The notes beneath the pieces were generated by a model. It was not told the origin of the DNA, did not search any database, and saw nothing but the letters and a program-made list of their open reading frames with translations. The position numbers were made by a program, and so were the translations under genes. Of a stretch of 64,000 bases of DNA, positions 48,633 to 59,021 are shown piece by piece. Every line of letters begins with the position of its first letter. The first letter of the stretch is position 1. Source of the DNA: Scolanthus callimorphus (taxonomy: Eukaryota > Cnidaria > Anthozoa > Actiniaria > Edwardsiidae); the NCBI GenBank assembly GCA_033964015.1, contig CM066923.1, forward strand, positions 23,696,168-23,760,167, written 5' to 3'.

Positions 48633-50296
48633 AGGGACGGACCATTTGATACTTGATGAGGGGGGTGGCTGATTCCCCCAAAAAAATTCGAGCAAGTCTC
48701 TCACCTAGAAAAAAATATCGCGCAAGCAAAGCTGGTGGCGAAAAAATATCGAGCAAACTCACTTTAAAAATCTCTCCTGATTTCCCGTTTTTAGGAAACC
48801 TTGTGTCTTTATAAATAGAGGGATTTTTTGGTCGGCTCGCGCTGCGCGCTCGCAATCTACAACAATTATAATAACGCTTAGATATTCGTTTAAAATATAA
48901 CTAAAAGGGACGGACCATTTGATACTTGATGGGGGGGTGGCTGATTCCCAAAAAAAATTCGAGCAAGGCTCTGACCTAGAAAAAAAAAATAACGCGCAAG
49001 CAAAGCTGGTGGCGAAAAAAAATCGAGCAAGCTCACTTTAAAACTCTCTCTTCATTTATCGTTTTTAGGGAACCTGATGTCTTTATAAATAGGGATTTTT
49101 TGGTCGGCTCGCGCTGCGCGCTCGCCATCTACATAAGAATTAAAACGCTTAGATATTTGTTTTAAATTTAAATAATTTCAGAAAAAGTTAAGTAGAGGTT
49201 TACTTACTATCAACTGATATGTCCAAAATTGCAGCAGCGTCGCGCTCATAAAAAGTGTATGCTGTGGTGTAGTATTTACAAACTATAACATTGTACTAGG
49301 CATGAATAATTTTTGAAAATTTTTATGATGTATTTATTCATTTCTTCAGCGTGATTCTCATCTCCCAGAAATAATATAATTAACCCCGTAGATTTTCAAA
49401 ATCGCGGCGCGCTTCACGCGCATTGAGAAACATACTAGCAAACTTTTCAGTTGTCGTCAGCCCTCGTTCGTAAACCCGACCTGATCCAGATGCTTAAGCA
49501 TACCGATTTCGCGAAATGCTAACATAATAACTGATAAGTGACCAATTGTCGTTTTGAAGGCGAAATAATTTAAGTGATGTCTCGAACCAAAAAAAGAAAT
49601 ATCAGGGAAAAAAATATCGAGCACAGTCACGTTCTAGGAAAAAAAATTCGAGCAGCAAAACTGGACGCGAAAAAAAATATCGAGCCCAAAAAAATTAGCC
49701 ACTTCCCCCTTCAAATATCAAATGGTCCATCCCTAAATAATCAGAAAACGACACTGATAGTCCAAAATTGCAGCAGTGTCGCGCTCATAAAAAGCGTATG
49801 CTGTGGTGTAGTATTTACAAACTATAATCGTACTAGGCCAGTAAGTTTTGAAAATTTTTATGATGTTTTTATTCAGTGACTCCATTTCTTCAGCGTCATT
49901 CTCATCCCCCAGAAATAGGAATATCATTAACCTCAAATTTTCCAAATCGCGACGCGCTTCGCGCGCATTGAGAAACAAACAAGCAAACTTGTCAGTTGTC
50001 AGCCCTCGTTCGTAAACCCGAACTGATTCAGATGCTTAAACATACCGAGTTCGCGAATTGCTAACATAACAGGAGGGCATGAAATAATACTTTATTGAAG
50101 TGATCAATTCTCGTTTTTAGGGCGAAATATAAATTTAAGTGATGTCTCGAACCAAAAAAGAAATATGAGGGAAAAAATATCGAGCACAGTCACGTTCTAG
50201 GGAAAAAAATTCGAGCAGCAAAACTGGACGCGAAAAAAATATCGAGCCCAAAATAATTAGCCACTTCCCCCATCAAATATCAAATGGTCCGTCCCT
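48633..50296. mobile_element. Two overlapping AGGGACGGACCATTTGATA elements
   Basis: Left ends at 48633 and 48906 and right ends (TATCAAATGGTCCRTCCCT) at 49735 and 50296 point to a nested or tandem pair. Each side repeats TCGAGCA...AAAAAAATATCGAGC units. Each copy has the GTCGGCTCGCGCTGCGCGCT core (48832, 49113) and a GCGCGCTTCRCGCGCATTGA palindrome (49405, 49955). No transposase frame. Confidence 0.7.
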
Positions 50297-51627
50297 TACG
50301 GGATTTAGAAATAATTCAACAAATGCACCTCTGGCCGTCTCACAGTAGCCCCGCGGCACTAGCGCATATGTCCAGGTCTTGCTAGTCGTATATTCCAATT
50401 CAACTGAGATTAATGTTTCCTAGTTTTTTTTGCATGTTTGTTTTTGCAAACATAAATATTTGCCAACAAATGAAAACATGTTTCATCAACAGCCATGCGG
50501 CTATAACCGCTAGTCAAAATTCACCAGAAAAAGCAAGTCTTCTGTTTGGCCTATTTAGTCACTAAAACAGTGTTTTCAAAGCCTTAAATGTGGACCTTAA
50601 AAAAAATTCCTCTAGTACCGTACCGTATTGACGGGTTGCCTGTGTTAACTTGACCTCGTGACAGCTCCGTGACAAACGAATCGCTTCCAGGTTTGAAGTC
50701 TCGAAGTCTTGCGAATTGTTCACTCAAAATAGGGCTCGATTTTGCTTGAGGTAATATTCCCGCATTTTAAAAGTTTTGTTTCATTAATTGCCAACAACAA
50801 CACGAGGGCTCGATGAGGAAACAAAGCAAAATATCGTTGCTTTATCGAGGTGAGAGGCTGAGATCCGTGTGATCAGTTGACTCTTTATGACAAGATTGAA
50901 CAAAACAATCTATTAGGATTGAAATTTGTGTGTTTGCATCCCTTTTCAGAGTTAGACACACCAAAAAATACATAATAATATGACGGAGAAAAACTTGGGT
51001 GGAAACTTTTCAAACTTCTGCGAGTATTTTGGAGTGATTTGTCGTGAACGTGACTTCGATACCAACGTGACACCGCGATTTGAACGCCGAGGGAAGGTAT
51101 GTTTGTCATCTCGTATTGGTCAAAGAAACAGTTTGCCCACAAAAGTTATTTGATATTTTAGTGCACCTCATCGCTCTTTCGGGCTGTCATAGATTTATTT
51201 GCCAAAGCGTCCTGGCATTATCCCTTATAATTCGTCAAAAATACCCTATAAACTAGGCCTAGGAAAAATTAAAAGTATTTTAAAATCCCCCAAATATTCA
51301 ATAATCATCGGAGAGAAAAAATAAACACCTTAAATTGCGAAGAATTATATCTGCTTTTATTAGTATTAGTTATATTTTCCATGCCGATTTCATTTTTTCT
51401 GCATTTCGAATTTTTCCGAGGTGCGGTAAAAACAGCTGCGTCACGCTTCGAAAACCCGCACCTCGACCAGGAGTCAAACTTCCGCGGCTTTCTCCGAAAC
51501 TATTTATCGGCTCGAGATAATTTTTATACCGTTAAAAGCAGCAGGCAATGGGCTTTATTCTGACCAGTTTTGTCAAAATCCGTTTTTCCAAAACTGGAGT
51601 CGAACGTTACAGAGAACCTCACTTAAT
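50297..51627. other. Intergenic, no gene recognised
   Basis: AT-rich with isolated repeat fragments. The frame at 50885-51142 minus is not protein-like. Confidence 0.35.
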
Positions 51628-52125
51628 TTAGGAAATTAACAATGCACTTTATTAACGCGATTTTACAAAATTCGCTTTAATTAAATGTACGTTAATTAAT
51701 GTCGATGTAAATTTAATGCACGTTATTTTTACAACATTGTTAATTTGAAGCACCTTAATTTTATTACAATATCTTATCTATCTTTACTATTAATAGGTAC
51801 GCTGTGTCCGTTATACATCTAGCTTAACCTTTATGATCGTCCGATTCAATATAGGCTTCAAACCCACTGAATTGTCGGCTTTAAAAACAACTTGAAACAA
51901 CCGTAGACATGTCTTAGAACGCTTGATTGATGGTAGCCAAAATGGCTAAATGCAGCTTGTCGTTCAGAATGTAAAGTCCAAGTTTGTAAAATGATGAAAA
52001 TCACAGTAAATAAAGAGGGTTATTGAAAAATCGTGTTAATTAAATGCATGCAACCATAACTTTAAAAAAACCGAGTTAATTAAATGCATTGTCAAGGTGT
52101 ATTGTTAATTTCCTATATAACTCTC
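51628..52125. repeat. Inverted-repeat element with AGGAAATTAACAAT ends
   Basis: AGGAAATTAACAATGCAC at the left and GTGTATTGTTAATTTCCT at the right, with TTAATTAAATGCA-type motifs repeated near both ends. Confidence 0.6.
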
Positions 52126-52459
52126 AAACTCATACATTAGATGCTTCCTCTTAATTTTAGCGAATTTTAAGCCTAATATAAGGACCAAATTGAACGTTTA
52201 ATAGGGCGTGGTCACACTGTCCCACTGAGTTTCACTACCTTTGAGCTACCTAAATTAGCCCTAAAATCGTGACACTGCCCTTAAGTCAATAAAATCTTAT
52301 TCGTATAGCATATCAAGAACCCTTCGCCAAAAACCAGAGCTTCCTTATAAGGAAATCCACCTCACCTGATTCGACGGATACCGCCAACTTCTTAGTTCTG
52401 TTTCTCAGTTTAGAGTGCGCGCTCGTTTGAACGTGCGTGCTTGACAATATCCATTGTAT
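52126..52459. other. Spacer, nothing recognised
   Basis: No gene or clear repeat; it ends in the left target duplication CCATTGTAT (52451-52459). Confidence 0.35.
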
Positions 52460-52676
52460 CAATCTCGTACCCAGAGCCCGTCATCTTTTGGCCAGCGGCA
52501 AGATTCAGGGCCCTGGGGGAATCCGGTTTGTGAGCATGCGTGGTAGGTCAAAAACGTAACGAACAATCAAACCGGAAACCCAGAATCTGGGTTTTAAAAA
52601 AATCGATTCCCCCAGAGCCCTGAATCTTTGCCGCTGGCCAAAAGATGACGGGCTCTGGGTACGAGATTGGAGGTTG
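52460..52676. repeat. CTCGTACCCAGAGC-family MITE with perfect 9-bp target duplication
   Basis: Arms CTCGTACCCAGAGCCCGTCA and its inverse, closely like 4402-4622. CCATTGTAT flanks it on both sides (52451-52459, 52677-52685). Confidence 0.82.
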
Positions 52677-52685
52677 CCATTGTAT

Positions 52686-54168
52686 CTAATGGTTGGCGCA
52701 TGCGCAGTAGGCGCGTGGTGCAGATCGCGTTTTTTGTGACATGCTCACTGCGCACGCAATTATAGAAAAACTTTACGGTGAATGTTTTTGAAATTTGGAT
52801 ATATTTTTTTGTTATCAGAATGAGCTGTTGACAATTTTTTGGAGAATTTTATCTATAATATAACTAGGAATTTTTAGCGTGTAATTTCTTATAATGACGT
52901 AACGTTTTACGTTACATCTGATCCATGAATGAATGATTCGCAGGTGTATAAGTTTACCTTTTTTTGACAAGGGACATATGAGCAGCTCCTAGACTATATT
53001 ATTTAAGGCAAACAACACATTGGCATGGCATTTGTGTGGTTTCATAGGAGGTGACAATGAGCCCTAGTGTGGGCGCACTAGTATTTCAGAATCACCTTAG
53101 CAACGTAAACGAAGCCGGATTGTGCACCTGCTGCTCGTTACCATTGTTCAATTTTCTTGAAATTGTTTAATTTTCTTGAAATTTAAAAATTCTCCATCAC
53201 TATATCACAAGTGTTCTGTTAAGATACGATAACAATGCAGGTCATTATCTTTCGATATCTCCAAAAGAAAAGGACAAATTAAATTCGCAATATAAAGTTT
53301 TTTTTTTACAATAATTTTCTTTAATTCATACCATACAATAGCTGTATTTTGTATTTCATTTTTCTTCTTTCACATATATTTCTTTATATTTGGAAATTAC
53401 TGCGGCGCCGATGATTTGCAAATTCATATTGAATGTTGTGTGCTTAGATTTTATTTGAAAATGAATGGGAGGATTTACTTACGCCTTCTTGAGAAGATTT
53501 AAACTAAAACATCATGTTCTGTTTACTTATGATAAAACAGTGCCAAAAAATTGTCTTTCCTGTTATAAGACTGCCTGCGGTTGTCAAAAAATTATCACCA
53601 ACTAATTCATCTCAATATTCTTACTGATATTGGGGGCGGATAATTGGAGGCTGTTTTGCTGTAGGGTCTACCTCGATTTGTAGTTCCCTCACCCCGCAAG
53701 CTTTTTACCTTTCAAGCTGATAATAATCTAAAAGTTGTAATCGATCACATTTTGTCCTGTTCTCCTTCCAATGCGCTTGTGAGGTGCAATCGAGGAGAAG
53801 TTGTTGAGCCGTGAGGGGATATAATTTGAAAGGACGAAAGCAAACGCTGTTTTATTAGGTCAATATCGATGAAGAGGTTCTGCCAGCGCGAGCAAAGAAA
53901 TGGTATTCGATCCATTAGTAGCCACGGAAATCTCTAAGGGGTCGATTCAATTTTATCATCAGTTACGTGTGAATGTGTATACATTAGAGAGACGGCACGT
54001 GAATACGGAATGATGTGAGGGATTTAAATAGACGATCTGCATCAAAGAAGCACTGTGTGCTCTGAAAAGCTGTTAGAAGTCTTGAAAAAAGTGGCTTTGT
54101 TTAGTAGTTCCTGGGACTACTGGCACGTAAGTGGTGAAGTGAACTGGCCGTGCAGCTAGAGACAAGGA
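52686..54168. promoter_or_regulatory. Upstream region of the first PRRT3/4-like gene
   Basis: AT-rich non-coding DNA. The last 170 bases probably include the 5' UTR; ATTTAAATAGA at 54022 is a possible but unproven TATA-like site. No other gene is seen. Confidence 0.35.
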
Positions 54169-55284
54169 ATGAGCAAACCGGAGCCAGAATCAGAACCAAG
54201 TCCGGAACCTGAGCATACGAAAAGTCCTATCTCTGAAGCGGAATATTTCACTGGCTCAATTGAACCAAGCAGTGAAGCTGAGCTATCGAGCGCGGAACCT
54301 GAGAGTGTCGGAGAGCCGTTTCCGGAGTGGGGTACCGCGGTGCTAAAATGGGGATTTACTTGGCAGTTTTACCAGTATGGATTGGGAGGAATTTTCGCCG
54401 TTATAGGTCTCCTTGCTATTGGGTTTGCTATTAGATTACGGCACTGCAAGGAACACGGGCAAAAAAAGACACATGTCGTGAATTTCCTTTTACTTGCTTT
54501 GTTCGGATTGACTCGTGGACTAATTCTGTGTGTAGATGCTTATCACTCTAAACAGTGGTTGCCAAAGGTGGCGATCAATATACTGTGGGGCACTGGACAG
54601 CCGTGTATAATAACAGCTTATACGTTAGTTTTCATTGTACTGAGAAATGCCTTGATGCTGAAGCAACGCTTCCAAAACTGGTACACTACAAAAAACATAA
54701 CGCTTGCCACATTGCCCTATTTTTGTATTGTCTTCGTTGCAGAAATAACAGTTTCTTTTGTACCAACATATAAAGGCCTGCCATTTACATGCCAGCTTCT
54801 TTATGTGCTATCAAACCTAGCTTTAGTCGTTTTTTATTCTTTCATCGGGTTCTTACTATGGAGAAAGTTAAAGCAAGTGAGAACTGGAATGGAATGGAAG
54901 CAGGGGAGCGGATCTCGAATGAGGAGGATATTTCGAACTTGTTGTGCTGCCGTGACAGGCGGGGCACTATTGTGCGCTACGAATATCTACGCAATTTCCG
55001 GGGTATATGGGGTGTTTTCCACTGCCCGGAATGTTTCAGCATGGCCTTGGTTGGCATTTAACATGGCCCAGAGAGTTCTTGAGATTTTCATGTGTGTTTT
55101 GTTATTCTGGATTCTCGCACACAAGGGCGTTTCTTCCTCCGCCAACACACAGGTCACGGTCACGAAAGTTAGCTCCACGCGTAGCTCTGTCATTGACCAA
55201 AGTCAGGTCATACAGGCTTGGACAAAAACTAAAAAGGTTCAAGAAACAGAACTTACCATGACTGAGGTCTCAGATATCGTGTAA
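54169..55284 (+). CDS. Seven-TM protein resembling the PRRT3/PRRT4 membrane domain, paralogue 1
   Basis: Intact single-exon gene of 371 residues. Residues 1-55 are a Pro/Glu/Ser-rich extension (PEPESEPSPEPE) without a signal peptide. The start of the core, KWGFTWQFYQYGLGGIFAVI (60-79), has the W-x(n)-YG-LG-x-F-A pattern typical of proline-rich transmembrane proteins 3 and 4. Predicted helices: 70-90, 104-125, 133-162, 177-198, 206-231, 256-281 and 293-317. Between TM3 and TM4 is LKQRFQNWYTTKNI, shared with the downstream paralogue. The C-terminal tail (319-371) is Ser/Thr-rich and polar. The family lacks a known biochemical activity; the fold suggests a membrane receptor or scaffold, but that is inference. 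The chosen ATG begins MSKPEPES, matching the second paralogue's MAEPEPKS. Confidence 0.8.
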   Translation: MSKPEPESEPSPEPEHTKSPISEAEYFTGSIEPSSEAELSSAEPESVGEPFPEWGTAVLKWGFTWQFYQYGLGGIFAVIGLLAIGFAIRLRHCKEHGQKKTHVVNFLLLALFGLTRGLILCVDAYHSKQWLPKVAINILWGTGQPCIITAYTLVFIVLRNALMLKQRFQNWYTTKNITLATLPYFCIVFVAEITVSFVPTYKGLPFTCQLLYVLSNLALVVFYSFIGFLLWRKLKQVRTGMEWKQGSGSRMRRIFRTCCAAVTGGALLCATNIYAISGVYGVFSTARNVSAWPWLAFNMAQRVLEIFMCVLLFWILAHKGVSSSANTQVTVTKVSSTRSSVIDQSQVIQAWTKTKKVQETELTMTEVSDIV

Positions 55285-55531
55285 CAGAGTTCATCCTTAA
55301 AACAAAAGCCTTGGTAATTAAACATGCGATCAGTATATTGACAGAATGGGACAAATCATTACTAATGACTTGCAGCTCGCAAGTTGTAAAGTCTGCTAGC
55401 TGCCTGTATCAGTAGAGATATGAAAAAAAACTCAGAAAAATCTGACCACATAATTGAATTGAAGTTAGGGTTTCGTTCTACGGAAGCGCTTCTAAACGGT
55501 GCTAATTAATGACGCGTTATGTGTAATTTAC
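55285..55531. other. 3' flank of the first PRRT3/4-like gene
   Basis: Probable 3' UTR, with ATTAAA at 55316 as a possible polyadenylation signal. Confidence 0.4.
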
Positions 55532-55841
55532 TAATAGACCTTTTTACAAAATGGCCGCCGAAAATTCAAATCGATTTTTGCTAAAAATGAACACCAGCAC
55601 TAGGACACACATCATCACTTTAGTAAAACTACAAAATTTCGCTGCATTATATCCAATATTTTCCGAGAAAACGAAAGTTGAAAATTTGAAAATTTACAGA
55701 TGTTTGTATGACTGGGGGTATGCGTCACAAATCTCTGTAAAAATTTCAATTTTCAGACTCTGCTTTCTCAGCCAACATGGCTTTTTGCATAACGAAAACA
55801 TGTGAACTTGCGGCGGCCATTTTGGAAAAAAGGTCTATTAA
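55532..55841. repeat. MITE with TAGACCTTTTTACAAAATGG ends
   Basis: TAGACCTTTTTACAAAATGG then CCGCCG at the left; CGGCGG then CCATTTTGGAAAAAAGGTC at the right. The ATG in ACAAAATGGCCGCC opens a spurious 82-codon frame. Confidence 0.75.
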
Positions 55842-56419
55842 CATACACTCTTCGTGTGAGGAACTATAACCTATCAGCAACTCGACACGTCACTGGGTAA
55901 ATGTCATTTGTAAATCAATATGAGCACTGTGTAGGCAACACATTCACTAAACATGGCTAAACTCTAATTATGACTTTTAGGGTTCGGGCAACCGACCTCT
56001 GAATAGCTTTGCAAGCCGAACAGTTTTCAAAATTGGAAATTTGAAAGCGATGTAACTCCAACATCTGGCACCTTGCATGACTTGACAAACAGGCTCGGAG
56101 TGTCATGCTTCCACACGCAAACCAGAAACTTCTCGATGCCATAACTTTGCGGCTTTTTTACGGATATCGTACTCAAATTTGAAGCACGTATTTCTCTCGC
56201 TTGGCGAGAAAGTTCTAAAAAAAACCATGCCTGCATCAAATGATGTCTTCAATTATGAACTAGATCTTTACACTTCTATTACGACTCCGCCTAAAATGCG
56301 TGCGCTCTTAATTTCTATCTATTTCAAATTGGATGCAAGCCTTCTCCTGCCTGTGGCTGCGGCTTTGATTGAGAATCAATCAAGCACTCTCTTTTACACT
56401 GCCCGATTTGCTACCCTAG
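55842..56419. other. Intergenic, nothing recognised
   Basis: No gene or repeat could be defined here. The 158-codon frame 56179-56655 runs through unique DNA into the neighbouring MITE and is not gene-like. Confidence 0.35.
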
Positions 56420-56652
56420 ATCTCGTACCCAGAGCCCGTCGTCTTTTGTCCAGCGGCAAGATTTCAGAGTTCTGGGGGATCCAAATTTGTGTGGTAGATC
56501 ACATGCGTGGTCATGTGACTCAGCCTCCCCCGGGGTCTTCTCCCAAGTCAACCGCCATTTTGAAAATCGACCGAGAAGACCCTGGGAACGAGGTTGCCCA
56601 GAGCTCTGAATCTTGCCGCTGGCCAAAAGATGACGGGCTCGGTGGGCGCGCA
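56420..56652. repeat. CTCGTACCCAGAGC-family MITE, divergent copy with a nested hairpin
   Basis: Outer arms ATCTCGTACCCAGAGCCCGT and AAAGATGACGGGCTCGG. A central inverted pair GGGTCTTCTCCC/GACCGAGAAGACCC surrounds CCGCCATTTTG. Confidence 0.6.
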
Positions 56653-56932
56653 TGACTGATAACCAAAAAGTATCTGCGTTTTTGTCCGGATCGCATTTGT
56701 TATCACTAGAATATAATATGCAGTTGTTTTCAAATGTTCAAACGTTCATCAATAATTCTAATCGCTTTTCGCAACAGTCATGAAATGCTCTCCACCTGCT
56801 AGCAACAAATAAAAAATCTAAAAACAAACAAAAATTAATTATAGTATTTTTTTTTCCGCCGTACCGTCCCTTCAAAAATGTAATGATAATGAGTAAGCCC
56901 CTAGATGAGCCCATATACAGCCTGTATAGGAT
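56653..56932. other. Spacer, nothing recognised
   Basis: AT-rich; it ends with the left target duplication GTATAGGAT (56924-56932). Confidence 0.4.
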
Positions 56933-56947
56933 CGGCCGGTACAAAAC

Positions 56948-57082
56948 ACAGGTCACAGGTCACAGGTCACAGGTCACAGGTCACAGGTCACAGGTCACAG
57001 GTCACAGGTCACAGGTCACAGGTCACAGGTCACAGGTCACAGGTCACAGGTCACAGGTCACAGGTCACAGGTCACAGGTCAC
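56948..57082 (+). repeat. Heptamer tract, AGGTCAC, left foldback arm
   Basis: About 19 uninterrupted copies of a 7-bp unit; the left arm of the 56933-58973 element. Confidence 0.95.
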
Positions 57083-57449
57083 ATCCCTCCCGCCCTCGCC
57101 CGTTTAACATCGCATTCATCCTTTTCGTCTCAATGGACACATGTGGGATGTGGATGTAAGTGAACCGCTGACTTGACGATTTTCTATTTTGTGCGTACGC
57201 ATGCCATCTTACTTGTTTGAGTGTTTTGCATTTATTCAATTGCGGTATACAGCTGTGGTCCTGTCTTAGCCTATTTTGTTCAATATTATCTCCAGCCTTC
57301 CCTTGGTGGCATGTTTTGGCGTACTTTTTCCATTCTGCCAGAGCTTTTCCTTAGTGCCTGGTGCGATTACAGCGCTGCAGCCGCAATTAATCGGCGCATT
57401 TACTATATGGAAACACCTCATTGAGGCATTTGTATAGGTAGTACGGCCA

Positions 57450-57645
57450 TCATTCTCGTACCCAGAGGCTCTGGGGACATCCATTTGAGGGCCTTCGCTG
57501 ATTGGCTCATTTTGAACGTTGAGGCATACTCAGAAAGTTGTTTCTCTCAACGGCTCAGTATCAAATCTCATGCATACGTCATTGGCTGTCAACAGACCCT
57601 CCCCGCGAGGATACGAGCCGGGCAGCTCTGGGTTCGAGAATGGTA
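57450..57645. repeat. CTCGTACCCAGAGG-family MITE inside the foldback element
   Basis: Same order of blocks as 385-600: CCATTTGAGGG, GATTGGCT, TTTCTCTCA, GGCTGTCA, CCGCGAGG, ending GGGTTCGAGAATGG. Confidence 0.65.
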
Positions 57646-58204
57646 CGACATACGACTTCCCCATTCAATTTGTATTAACTGTCTACAGTGAGTGCGAGAG
57701 CTTTTTGAAAAACAAAAACAAAATGCAGTATATTCCAAATTGAACGAAAACGGTATGATTGCCTGCAAATGCCCTACGTGGACTTCAAATCACTCGGCCC
57801 CAAATGGATTCCAATGATGGTTAGAACTGCGGTTAATATATAGATTTAGGCAATGCCTAAAAGCGGAGCTCGAATAATTGCCGACATACCAGCATTACTG
57901 TCATCGCGGTATCGACTTTTCTAGTTTTGATGACGTCATCGATGACGTAGAAAATGTAAATGTCTGAGACGGACTCCCCAGACTTGCAGCTCGCAAGCTG
58001 AATTGCGCTGAGTCTCAACGACGCTACTGTCAGCCAAGCGTTCATCAGCACAGACACTGAGGGTGGGTCTTTAACGTTCTTTAACGTACCTCCTGAAACT
58101 GGATAGAGTAATACTTGTATACCGCAAATTATCATATGGATATGTTCAAATGCGGTTTACAGATGTGGACATGTCTGACCCCTAAGATGCGGACTGCGAT
58201 TTAT

Positions 58205-58470
58205 ACAATGCAGTTTACAATCATGAGTGGTTGTTAGATTTAACATTCTGTGGTGAGCACTGTGATAGTGTGGTGGGCTGAGAGACGGGACCTCGGTTTT
58301 ATTGTCTCATCCGAAAGACGTGAAACACAGGAGAAATGACGAATCACTTCAACCCACGATGGACACAAGGTTCGAAACAGCAGAGAAAAATCCCAACTGC
58401 CCCCGACTGGGATTCGAACCCGGTGCACAGAGGTGAGAGGCAAACGCTTTACATGCTGCGCCACCCGTGC
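58205..58470 (-). repeat. tRNA-derived SINE inside the foldback element
   Basis: Read on the minus strand from 58470: GCACGGGTGGCGCAGCATG gives an A-box-like start, and CCGGGTTCGAATCCCAGTCG (about 58400-58425) a B box, spaced as in a tRNA promoter. A non-tRNA body follows with GGATGAGACAATAAAACCG and CCACCACACTATCAC, resembling SINE tails common in marine invertebrates. Pol III transcription is inferred. The 3' boundary is uncertain. Confidence 0.7.
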
Positions 58471-58760
58471 TTCACAAGAATGGTAAACTGATAGCCAAAA
58501 AATTCTGTCATGAGAACACTTTTACCTTCCATCGCGCGGACAAATTTTCCCTTTTAAAAACACCGGCATTATTAGGTGGGGAAATTGTCGCGCCTATTGG
58601 ACAGATTTGTTCCGAACGGTTAACCGACGGAGCGTCGCACCAGCATGCGCAGAACCCTGAAACTCGTCAAGTCAGCGGTTCACGCACTTTCACATCCCAC
58701 ATGTGTCCATTGAGACGAAAAGGGTGAATGTGATCTTTAACGGGCGTGGGCGGGAGGGAT

Positions 58761-58959
58761 GTGACCTGTGACCTGTGACCTGTGACCTGTGACCTGTGAC
58801 CTGTGACCTGTGACCTGTGACCTGTGACCTGTGACCTGTGACCTGTGACCTGTGACCTGTGGCCTGTGACCTGTGGCCTGTGGCCTGTGACCTGTGACCT
58901 GTGGCCTGTGACCTGTGACCTGTGACCTGTGACCTGTGACCTGTGACCTGTGACCTGTG
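58761..58959 (-). repeat. Heptamer tract, GTGACCT, right foldback arm
   Basis: About 28 heptamers, several changed to GTGGCCT between about 58858 and 58911. The mirror of 56948-57082, but longer. Confidence 0.95.
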
Positions 58960-59021
58960 TTTTGTACCGGCCGGTATAGGATGGATCTTGTTCATATTTT
59001 GTTATTACTCCCCTGAATAAT

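Larger units (their letters stand above)
56933..58973. mobile_element. Foldback (FB-like) transposon with heptamer-repeat arms and 9-bp target duplication
   Basis: The ends are CGGCCGGTACAAAACACAGG and its exact inverse. GTATAGGAT flanks it perfectly (56924-56932, 58974-58982). Each arm continues inward with a long tract of AGGTCAC / GTGACCT heptamers, then matching unique sequence (ACATGTGGGATGTG..., GTGAACCGCTGACTTGACGA) to about 57178 and 58662. Foldback elements of Drosophila also have long inverted arms of short tandem repeats and 9-bp duplications. The 1.5-kb middle has a MITE-like block (57450-57645) and a tRNA-derived SINE, with no transposase, so this copy is non-autonomous. Confidence 0.85.

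Noticed and set aside
49574..49879. 101-codon plus frame
   Set aside because: It lies in the AAAAAATATCGAGC units of a transposon end; Lys/Asn/Ile-rich by composition only.
58400..58470. Genuine tRNA gene
   Set aside because: The A and B boxes are tRNA-like, but the stems do not form a clear cloverleaf with a plausible anticodon arm, and a SINE-type tail follows.
56946..58959. Heptamer arrays as a possible CRISPR array or nuclear-receptor (AGGTCA) enhancer
   Set aside because: There are no spacers, and the unit is contiguous. AGGTCA half-sites occur, but the setting as arms of a transposon explains the array better; binding in cells remains untested.
56883..58995. Frames of HRSQVTG repeats in both heptamer tracts
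   Set aside because: Products of a stop-free 7-bp unit in the foldback arms.
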